The translations under genes were made by a program, and so were the position numbers. 31,206 bases of DNA from an uncultured Lachnospiraceae bacterium (GTDB taxonomy: Bacteria > Bacillota > Clostridia > Lachnospirales > Lachnospiraceae): NCBI GenBank assembly GCA_949076555.1, contig CARUOB010000018.1:15130-46335 (forward strand), given 5' to 3'. The notes below the pieces were generated by a model. The model ran no database searches and had not been told where the DNA came from. It saw only the letters and a list, made by a program, of their open reading frames with translations. Positions 15,630-23,300 of this stretch are shown here, in pieces (the stretch's first letter is position 1; every line of letters begins with the position of its first letter).

Positions 15630-16397
15630 ATGAACGTAGGTGCGGTATCATCTCAAAGAGATCTTTTTAAGTCATATACCCGTCTTTCCAGCGGAAAGCG
15701 GATCAATTCGGCGAAGGATGACCCGGCGGGGTATGCCCTTGCGCAGCGGATGAAAACGCAGGAAACCGGGTATCAGGTTGGCGCGAATAATGCGGGAATG
15801 GCGATTGGCGCGTCCAACGTGGCTGAGAGCGCTCTGGGCGGTATGTCGGACTATTTGCAGAGAATCAGGGAGCTTGCCGTGAGATCCATGAACGGCATCA
15901 ATTCCGGCGCGGATAAACAGATTTATCAGAAGGAGATTGACCAGCTCAAGCAGGGGATTGAAGGACTGGCAAGGGATACCAGCTTTAACGAGCAGAAACT
16001 TTTAGACGGCAGTATGGCGGACATGGCGGTTGCCACTTCGCCAAACGGCGGCAGTATGCATATCCAGATGGAAAATTCCACGCTGGAAGCGCTTGGCATC
16101 GCCGATCTGGACGTCACATCGAAGGACTTCAGTCTGGATGCCATAGATAAGGCTCTGGATATGGTTTCCCAGCGCAGGAGTAATCTGGGAGCGGCCACAA
16201 ACGCTCTGGAGTATACGCGCAATTTTAATCAATCTGCGGCGCTCAACCAGCTTTCTGCCAGAAGCCGTCTGGAGGATCTGGATTTCCCGAAAGCGATTTC
16301 TAAGAAAAAGCAGGATGATGTATTCGGACAGTACCGGATGGCTATGCTGAGACGGCAGATGGATGAGAAGAAAAAGTCCACGATGGCGTTATTCTGA
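15630..16397 (+). CDS. Short orphan flagellin-like protein
   Basis: A 255-residue protein with the conserved flagellin N-domain (residues about 5-135) and C-domain (about 185-255) and almost no variable middle. The N-domain shows RLSSGKRINSAKDDPAGYAL, then NNAGMAIGASNVAESALGGM and RIRELAVRSMNG. The C-domain shows RRSNLGAATNALEYTRNF and SRSRLEDLDFPKAISKKKQD. The last 30 residues are unusually Lys/Arg-rich (MLRRQMDEKKKSTMALF), where normal flagellins have a hydrophobic end. The usual N-terminal M-x-I-N-H-N start is also shortened. RBS AAAGGAG precedes the ATG at 15630. There are no other flagellar genes in the window. It could be a minor flagellin or a repurposed secreted filament protein. Confidence 0.82.
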   Translation: MNVGAVSSQRDLFKSYTRLSSGKRINSAKDDPAGYALAQRMKTQETGYQVGANNAGMAIGASNVAESALGGMSDYLQRIRELAVRSMNGINSGADKQIYQKEIDQLKQGIEGLARDTSFNEQKLLDGSMADMAVATSPNGGSMHIQMENSTLEALGIADLDVTSKDFSLDAIDKALDMVSQRRSNLGAATNALEYTRNFNQSAALNQLSARSRLEDLDFPKAISKKKQDDVFGQYRMAMLRRQMDEKKKSTMALF

Positions 16398-16436
16398 TTT
16401 TCAGTGAAAAGGCGTGTGGAGCTCAATTTTGCTCTA

Positions 16437-16465
16437 TTGACTTTTTAAAGGTGGTCTGAGATAAT
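16437..16465 (+). promoter_or_regulatory. Sigma-A promoter for pckA
   Basis: -35 TTGACT (16437-16442), 17 bases, -10 GATAAT (16460-16465). It gives a leader of about 100 bases with some weak hairpins. Confidence 0.7.
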
Positions 16466-16573
16466 GTTAAAGGTGTACGGACTGAGGTACATGTGAGGGA
16501 CATTCGGGATTTCGGAGAGTCATTTTTCCGACATTCCGTGAACCAATACAATTTTTAAGGAGGAGAACGTAAA

Positions 16574-18289
16574 ATGGCAACAAAAGCGTATTATCCCATT
16601 TCCGAGATTGGCGCCGGCAAGGTTGGTTTTTCCAAAACCCGTTCCATTATTGAGGCGGCATTCTACGGGAACAACGTAGTTAAGGTTAACACCTTGAGAG
16701 AGGCATATGAGCTGGCAAAGAATTCACCCGGTACCGTGGTGACTGATATGCCGATTAAGGACGGCGAGACTTTCGGTCTTCCTGCAGATGCAAAGGTTCT
16801 GTTATTCAACGACGGCGCGGTAACCGGCCGTTATGCGGCAGCACGCCGTATTAAGGGCGAGCCCGGTGTGGATGAAACGAAGCTGGATAAAGTGGTTATG
16901 GACGCGATCTATGAGACTCGCTGGAAAACCATGTATCATGCAGAGTGCTTTGTAGGTCTTGATACTGAGTTTATGGCAAAGGCTCACCTTCTGATTCCGG
17001 AAGGAGAGGAGAATCTGCTTTACAACTGGATGATTAACTTCCAGTATATGTCCGACGAGTACGTAAAGATGTACAAGAAATCCCAGCCGATCGGCGGTGG
17101 CAATGAGCCTGATATCTATATTTTCTCTGATCCCCAGTGGGCACCCCACGAGGCTCCCGATGTGGATTATAGCTGCTTAAGCGATCCGCTGACTCTGTGC
17201 TACTTCGATACGAACCAGAACTGCGCTGCAATCCTCGGTATGAAATACTTTGGTGAGCACAAGAAGGGTACTCTGACCATGGCATGGGCTCTTGCTAACA
17301 GAAACGGTTATGCATCCTGCCACGGCGGACAGAAAGAGTACTCCTTAGAGGGCGGCAAGAAGTTCGTTGCTTCCGTTTATGGTCTGTCAGGTTCCGGTAA
17401 GTCCACCCTGACCCATGCAAAGCATGATGGCAAATACGATGCGTTCGGCGGTATTAAGGTGCTTCACGATGACGCGTTCATCATCAACAGTGATACCTGC
17501 GCATCCATCGCTCTGGAGCCTACTTATTTCGATAAGACGGCAGATTACCCGACTGGCTGCCCGGACAACGAGTATCTGTTAGCCGCACAGAACTGCTCCT
17601 GCACCATGGACAGCGAGGGCAAGATCCAGCTCGTAACCGAGGATATCAGAAACGGTAATGGCCGTGCGATCAAGTCCAAATTATGGTCTCCTAACCGTGT
17701 AGATAAGATCGATGCACCTGTAAATGCGATCTTCTGGATTATGAAGGATCCTACCATTCCGCCGATCGTTAAGCTGAAAGGTTCCGCGCTTGCATCCGTT
17801 ATGGGCGCTACGCTGGCTACCAAGACTTCCACGGCGGAGCGTGTTGCGGCAGGCACCGACCTGAATGCAATTCGTATCGTACCTTATGCTAACCCGTTCA
17901 GAACTTATCCTCTGGTTAACGACTATGAGAAGTTCAAGAAGCTGGTTGAGGAGAAGAACGTAGACTGCTACATCGTGAATACCGGTGACTTCATGGGCCA
18001 CAAGTGCCAGAAGGAAGATACGCTTGGCATCCTTGAGACCATCGTTGAGGGCAAGGCGAAATTCGAGCAGTGGGGTCCTTTCGAGGATATCGAGATCATG
18101 AACGACTGGAGCGGCAAGACAGGCGACTTCACACCTGATTTGAATGATGCTGATTACAAGGCACAGTTAAAGAGCGCTCTGCAGACCCGTGTGGATGCAG
18201 TTAAGGGCTTTGCTGAGAAGAAGGAAGGTTATGATAAGCTTCCTGACGAGGCGCTGGCAGCACTTGAGAAGCTGGTGAACGCTCTGTAA
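16574..18289 (+). CDS. pckA: Phosphoenolpyruvate carboxykinase (ATP)
   Basis: A 571-residue ATP-type PEP carboxykinase, which interconverts oxaloacetate plus ATP and PEP plus CO2. The P-loop GLSGSGKST begins at residue 270. Other marks are FNDGAVTGRYAAARR, the metal-binding region CHGGQKEY, and the acidic kinase-2 segment VLHDDAFIIN. In anaerobes the enzyme often works in the carboxylating direction, giving ATP and oxaloacetate. A strong AAGGAGGAGAA precedes the ATG. The codon use is visibly different from the neighbours (more T-ending codons such as GGT and GTT, and many AAG and CTT), as expected for a highly expressed gene. It has a strong promoter and a terminator and is transcribed alone. 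Confidence 0.93.
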   Translation: MATKAYYPISEIGAGKVGFSKTRSIIEAAFYGNNVVKVNTLREAYELAKNSPGTVVTDMPIKDGETFGLPADAKVLLFNDGAVTGRYAAARRIKGEPGVDETKLDKVVMDAIYETRWKTMYHAECFVGLDTEFMAKAHLLIPEGEENLLYNWMINFQYMSDEYVKMYKKSQPIGGGNEPDIYIFSDPQWAPHEAPDVDYSCLSDPLTLCYFDTNQNCAAILGMKYFGEHKKGTLTMAWALANRNGYASCHGGQKEYSLEGGKKFVASVYGLSGSGKSTLTHAKHDGKYDAFGGIKVLHDDAFIINSDTCASIALEPTYFDKTADYPTGCPDNEYLLAAQNCSCTMDSEGKIQLVTEDIRNGNGRAIKSKLWSPNRVDKIDAPVNAIFWIMKDPTIPPIVKLKGSALASVMGATLATKTSTAERVAAGTDLNAIRIVPYANPFRTYPLVNDYEKFKKLVEEKNVDCYIVNTGDFMGHKCQKEDTLGILETIVEGKAKFEQWGPFEDIEIMNDWSGKTGDFTPDLNDADYKAQLKSALQTRVDAVKGFAEKKEGYDKLPDEALAALEKLVNAL

Positions 18290-18320
18290 TTGATACAGGC
18301 AATTTTATAAAGGCAGTAAG

Positions 18321-18360
18321 AGTGTATCCGGGAATCAGCTGATTTTCGGATACATTTTTT
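18321..18360 (+). terminator. Intrinsic terminator after pckA
   Basis: TGTATCCG (18323-18330) pairs with CGGATACA (18347-18354), followed by TTTTTT. Confidence 0.85.
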
Positions 18361-18428
18361 GTATCGCGGAATTCGGAATGCCGGGCAAAGTGGGACATTA
18401 CATATCGTAATTGCGGTTTTGTGAATAG

Positions 18429-18860
18429 ATGAAGAGCCTTGCGGCTACTGTCGGAATTGTGACATTGTCACGTATGGCTAAAGTCTTGGAATCTGCGGCA
18501 AAAGATGGTAAAATAGATACGGTCACATCCATGACGGATATTTTTCTGGAGGAGTGGCGCAGTTACCGCCAGAAGCTACAGGGAGTCTTTGGCATTGGGA
18601 CTGAGTAGAGGAAGGAAATTAGCGATCCTTCGGTGATACAGGCGCTTTTGGAGATGGTGCGTATCAGTAAGCAGGAGATGGACATTGACCGTGCCGATGA
18701 ACTGATGGGGCAGCTGCGGGAGTATGCTTACCCGGATGAACTGGAAAAGAACATACATATCGAGGCGGTGCTGAAACTAAAGCCGGCAGGATATATGTTA
18801 AAGCCGCCTGTGAAGGAGAAACTGCTTGCAGAGATTGACAAAATTTTAAATGCCGGATAA
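18429..18860 (+). pseudogene. Decayed Hpt / receiver-domain gene
   Basis: One reading frame carries two pieces separated by an in-frame TAG (18606-18608), and another TAG (18426-18428) sits directly before the first ATG. The first piece starts MKSLAATVGIVTLSRMAKVL and matches a histidine phosphotransfer (Hpt) domain from just after its active histidine (normally H-x-L-K-S-L); that histidine is missing. The second piece continues with VIQALLEMVRISKQEMDIDR and then VLKLKPAGYMLKPPVKEK, which looks like the last strand and helix of a response-regulator receiver domain; the phosphorylated Asp part is gone. So an Hpt-bearing gene and a receiver gene were joined by a deletion and broken by stops. 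A separate 75-residue protein from the GTG at 18633 is possible but unlikely. Confidence 0.65.
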
Positions 18861-18919
18861 GCGGTAAACGGGTAGGAGACAGTGGAGTTTGAAAACGATC
18901 TGGGGGATGGGGGAAGGAT

Positions 18920-20155
18920 ATGTATCATTGCGAAATTTGTTTTTATTTGATTACAGAACAGGATGAGTTATTTGAAATGTTGAAACAGATGCCGCAGTTT
19001 CTTCGCTTTTCACATGAATTTCACAAGAGCGTCCGCGCAGAGGAAGCACTGACCGGCAGGGCGGATGTGATTCTGGCGGATATGCGGCAGGTGGATGCGG
19101 CAGAGACGCTTGCGTTTCTGCTTTCCCATAAGCGGAAAGACGCGGAGCTGATTGTGCTGGCGGATCAGGAGCAGACTGCTCTTCTGACCACAAAAGATGA
19201 TGCGGAGGAAATTACAGATATCTGGGTGACGCCTTTGACGGAGGCGGAGTTCCAGTTTCGCCTGACCCGCTGGCAGAAGACTTATAAAATGGGCAAGGAC
19301 TTCTGGCAGACACAGAGTTACCTTGACACAACGATCAACAGCGTGCCACATTTGATCTGGTACAAGGACAAAGAGGGCGCGCACATGAAAGTCAATGAGG
19401 CGTTCTGCAAGGCGGTCAATAAGACGATGGAGCAGATCGAGGGACGGGGACATTACTATATCTGGGATATTGACCCGGAGGAGTATGCCAAAGGTGAATT
19501 TATCTGTATGGAATCGGAGTACGAGGTGATGGAGAAGCGGGAGACCTGTATTTTCGATGAGACGGTAAAAATCGGGGACAGTATGCGAGAGCTGAAAACC
19601 TATAAGTCGCCTCTGCTTGATCTGGACGGCAGCGTTATGGGAACCGTGGGCGTTGCGATTGATGTGACGCAGGAACGGCTCTATGAGCAGATGATGATTA
19701 AGAACGCGAATACGGACTTCCTCACAGGTCTGTTTAACAGACGGTATGTGTATGAGTTTATCGACAAACAGGAGGATGGTCATCTGGCGGTGTTCTGCAT
19801 TGATCTGGATCACTTTAAGAGCGTCAATGATATCTACGGGCACCATGAAGGTGACAAGGCGCTGGTTCTCACGGCAAAGACGCTTCAGGAATGTTTGCCG
19901 GAAAGTCTGATTGCACGCATGGGAGGCGATGAGTTTCTGGTGGTGATAACCGGAGCACATACGGAGGAGGAAGTTGAGCAGACGAGGAAAATGATCAAGG
20001 AACGGCTTGACGGGGAATACGTGAAACATGAAAATTTCCAAAAAATTTCCGCCAGCGTGGGAGCCGCTTATTCGCAGACAGGGAAGGAAACATTCCATCA
20101 CTTATTCCACAGAGCTGATGAAATGATGTATCGGGAGAAGGAGAGCAACAGATAA
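18920..20155 (+). CDS. Diguanylate cyclase with PAS domain
   Basis: A 411-residue signalling protein. Residues 1-125 look like a degenerate receiver-type domain (ADVILADMRQVDAAETLAFL). A PAS domain follows at about 130-255 (YLDTTINSVPHLIWYKDKEG, ending VGVAIDVTQER). The GGDEF domain runs from about 265 to 405, with DFLTGLFNRRY, DLDHFKSVNDIYGHHEGD and the intact GGDEF motif at residues 335-339, so it should make cyclic di-GMP. The RxxD inhibitory site five residues before the motif is absent (LPES there), so product inhibition is not expected by that route. RBS GGGGAAGG precedes the ATG closely. It follows the decayed Hpt/receiver gene, whose product may once have been its partner (inference). 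It ends before the palindromic terminator shared with the tracrRNA. Confidence 0.9.
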   Translation: MYHCEICFYLITEQDELFEMLKQMPQFLRFSHEFHKSVRAEEALTGRADVILADMRQVDAAETLAFLLSHKRKDAELIVLADQEQTALLTTKDDAEEITDIWVTPLTEAEFQFRLTRWQKTYKMGKDFWQTQSYLDTTINSVPHLIWYKDKEGAHMKVNEAFCKAVNKTMEQIEGRGHYYIWDIDPEEYAKGEFICMESEYEVMEKRETCIFDETVKIGDSMRELKTYKSPLLDLDGSVMGTVGVAIDVTQERLYEQMMIKNANTDFLTGLFNRRYVYEFIDKQEDGHLAVFCIDLDHFKSVNDIYGHHEGDKALVLTAKTLQECLPESLIARMGGDEFLVVITGAHTEEEVEQTRKMIKERLDGEYVKHENFQKISASVGAAYSQTGKETFHHLFHRADEMMYREKESNR

Positions 20156-20239
20156 AGAGTGGTAAGTAGTAAAGTGACACGCGAAGTTGTTTTGGATTGA
20201 TGATGTAGACGAAATGTAGTATACTGTTGTTGTGCATTG

Positions 20240-20267
20240 AAAAAGAGCTTGCATGCAAGCTCTTTTT
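20240..20267. terminator. Perfect palindromic terminator shared by cyclase gene and tracrRNA
   Basis: The 14-base arm AAAAAGAGCTTGCA and its exact complement TGCAAGCTCTTTTT meet without a spacer (20240-20253/20254-20267). In either direction a strong stem is followed by a T-run, so it can end the cyclase mRNA (plus) and the tracrRNA (minus). Confidence 0.88.
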
Positions 20268-20332
20268 TCTACACCATGTAGAGTCATTTGACGATTTCGG
20301 ATAAACCTTATTTGCACTCGTCTTGTAAGTTC
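20240..20332 (-). ncRNA. tracrRNA of the type II-A locus
   Basis: About 93 bases on the minus strand between the cyclase gene and cas9. The 5' end GAACTTACAAG (20332-20322) is the exact reverse complement of CTTGTAAGTTC in the CRISPR repeat, giving an 11-bp upper stem. CAAAT (20314-20310) pairs with the repeat start GTTTG as lower stem. AAGG-TTTAT-CCG follows, matching the nexus layout of streptococcal tracrRNA (AAGG-N5-CCG). Then come a small GTC-AAAT-GAC hairpin, CTACA-TGG-TGTAG (about 20281-20269) and the terminator palindrome. In type II systems this RNA pairs with the pre-crRNA, allows RNase III cutting and holds the crRNA in Cas9. The 5' end is set by the predicted promoter; a longer form is not excluded. 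Confidence 0.9.
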
Positions 20333-20351
20333 TATTTAAAGATATCATTAT
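20323..20351 (+). promoter_or_regulatory. Candidate cas9 operon promoter
   Basis: -35 TTGTAA (20323-20328), 17 bases, -10 CATTAT (20346-20351), transcript start near 20358. Both boxes match the consensus at four of six places. The -35 box lies within the anti-repeat and the spacer holds the -10 box of the tracrRNA promoter. Moderate support only. Confidence 0.4.
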
Positions 20352-20367
20352 GTTTAGGGAAAGTCAA
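20339..20367 (-). promoter_or_regulatory. tracrRNA promoter
   Basis: On the minus strand: -35 TTGACT (20367-20362), exactly 17 bases, -10 TATCTT (20344-20339). Seven bases on lies G at 20332, the first base of the anti-repeat. Confidence 0.72.
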
Positions 20368-20395
20368 GAAATTAATTGGAGGGTGATTGGCGAAC

Positions 20396-23300
20396 ATGGA
20401 AAACAGAGGGTATTTTCTTGGACTGGATATGGGGACTTCGTCGGTTGGATGGGCGGTAACGGATGAAAATTATCATTTGCTCAGAGCAAGAGGAAAGGAT
20501 TTGTGGGGGATTCGGGAGTTTGATGAAGCACAGACTGCGGTAGACAGGAGAACACACAGAATAGCCAGACGAAGAAGGCAGCGTGAGACAGTAAGAATAG
20601 GTTTGTTAAAAGAGTATTTTCACGATGCGATTATGCAGGTGGATTCCTGTTTTTATCAGCGTCTGGAAAACAGTAAGTATCATTATGCTGATAAGGAAGA
20701 AGCGGTGCGTGATAAAAACGGAATATTCCATGATCCTGATTATACAGATAAAGAATATTTTTCTCAATATCCGACGATTTTTCATCTGAGAAAAGAGTTA
20801 TTGGAATCTGATCAGGAACATGATGTACGGCTTGTATATCTTGCCATATTGAATATGTTTAAACACAGAGGACATTTTTTGAACGGTTCCATCGGAGATG
20901 TGTCAGGAGAAAGAAAAATGTCTGAGATATATGGTGATTTTTGTGATCTCACTTCAGACTTATTGGATATTTCGTTTCCCATGCCGGATGACTGCCGTAT
21001 GATAGAAGAGGTTTTGAGCGAGCGGGATTGCTCCAGAAAAGGAAAGGCTGAGAAATTAGCGGAGGTTCTGGGGGTGACATCGAAAGAGAAACAGAAAAAG
21101 GCGATGATCAATTGTATTTGCGGGTTGAATGTAGATTTGAAGGTGTTATATGGTGAAAGGGCAGAAATTGAAACGGATAAAAAAGTTGCAGTCTGTTTTT
21201 CCAACGCAGGATACGAGGAAAAGTCACAGGAAATTTTAGAGGTTTTGGGTGATGAGAAGTTTGAACTGATTCAGACCATGAAAGAAATATATGATACTGG
21301 TTCGCTGGCAGGTATTATGAAAGGGGTTGCCTATTTGTCAGAAGCGAGAGTAGCGCAATACGAAAAACATGGTTCAGATTTAAAAATCTTGAAAGGGTTG
21401 ATGAAAGAATATTGCAGTAAAGAGGCGTATGATTATTTCTTCAGATCATCGGAGGACGGAACTTATAGCGCTTATGTTAATTCCACAAATGTGAAAACGA
21501 GTAAACGTCGGGATATGAAGGGAAGAACGCAGGAAAATTTGTATAAGGCGGTTAGTAAACTGGTGAACCAAATGCCGCTTGAGGATGAAATGGTGCAGTA
21601 TGTCAAAGCGGAGATAGAGAAAGAGACTTTTCTTCCAAAGCAGCTGACAGCATCAAACGGTGTGATTCCTAATCAGGTGCACTTGTCTGAATTGAAGAAG
21701 ATTTTGGAAAATGCGCAAGGATATTTACCCTTTTTAAAGGATGTAGATGAGTCGGGGCTGACAGTTGCCGAGAGAATTATCAGATTGTTTTCCTTTCAGA
21801 TACCGTACTATCTCGGGCCGTTAAGCGGGCATAGTGAGTCTGACGGCGGCAATGGATGGGTGGTGCGCAGGGAGCAGGGGCAGATCTTGCCCTGGAATTT
21901 GGAAGAAAAGGTAGACATCAAAAAAACGGCGGAAAAGTTTATTACAAAAATGGTAAGATGCTGTACCTATATGAATGGAGAATATGTGCTGCCAAAAGGC
22001 TCTTTATTATATGAAAAGTTCTGTGTCTTAAATGAGATTAATAATATACGGGTGTATGGGGAGAAAATTTCCGTAAAGGTTAAGCAGGACATTTATAATG
22101 ATCTTTTTAAGCGGGGAAAGAAGGTGACACACAAGCAGATATATCAGTATCTTCTGGGAAGAGGAATGCTTGGGGAAGGTGAAATTGAGCAGCTTACGGG
22201 AATTGATAGTACGATTAGCAGTTATCTGGCAACGTACGGTAAATTTATAAATATATTGGGCGAAGAACTGGATACGGATGCCGGTCGTAATATGGTGGAG
22301 GACATTGTGTTCTGGTGTACTGTTTATGGTGACGCCAAGAAATTTTTGCGGGAACAGATGGAGGAAAAGTATGGGACAAGGCTTAACAAAGACCAGATTA
22401 AAAGGATTTTGGGATTAAAGTTTAAAGACTGGGGGAGATTATCAAAAACATTTTTGGAAATGCAGGGGTGCGGTAAGAGGACAGGAGAGATTCTTCCGCT
22501 GATCAGTATGTTATGGGAAACCAATGACAATCTGATGGAACTGCTGGCGAAAGATAATTATACTTACGGGGAAGAATTGGAAAAATATCAGGAAGGTTCA
22601 TATAAGACATTGGCGGAAATCCGAATAGAGGATTTAGACGAGATGTATTTTTCCGCGCCTGTAAAAAGAATGGTATGGCAGACGCTTTCCGTTATCAAAG
22701 AGGTGGAAAAGATTATGGGCGGTGTACCAGAACGCCTGTTTGTGGAGATGACAAGAGAAGAGGAAAAGGTGAAAAGCAGAAAGGCGTCAAGAAAGCAGCA
22801 ATTTTTGGATTTGTATAAGAATATAAAGGATGAAGAACACGACTGGAAAAGTATAATCGCGGAAGCGGATGAAAAGGGGACACTAAGAAGTAAAAAAATG
22901 TTTTTGTACCTGACGCAAAAGGGCCGCTCAATGTATACGGGGAAACCGATAGATTTAGACGATCTTTTCAATGATAATATTTATGATATTGATCATATTT
23001 ATCCGAGACACTTTGTGAAAGATGATAATCTGTCTAATAATCTGGTGTTAGTGGAAAAGGAATTAAACGCACATAAGAGTGACAGTTATCCCTTGGAACA
23101 TGAGATCTACACTTCACAGCTTGCTATGTGGAAAGAACTTCATCGTCAGCATTTGATATCGGACGAAAAGCTGAAGCGTCTGACGGGAAGAAATCCTTTT
23201 ACTGACGAACAGAAAGCCGGTTTTATAGCAAGACAGCTGGTAGAGACGAGTCAGGGGGCGAAAGGAGTGACAGCCATATTGCAAAATGCCCTGCCAGATA

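Noticed and set aside
19010..20101. Minus-strand 363-codon frame opposite the diguanylate cyclase.
   Set aside because: Shadow of a gene with intact PAS and GGDEF domains; the translation is His/Arg/Leu-rich with no family signal.
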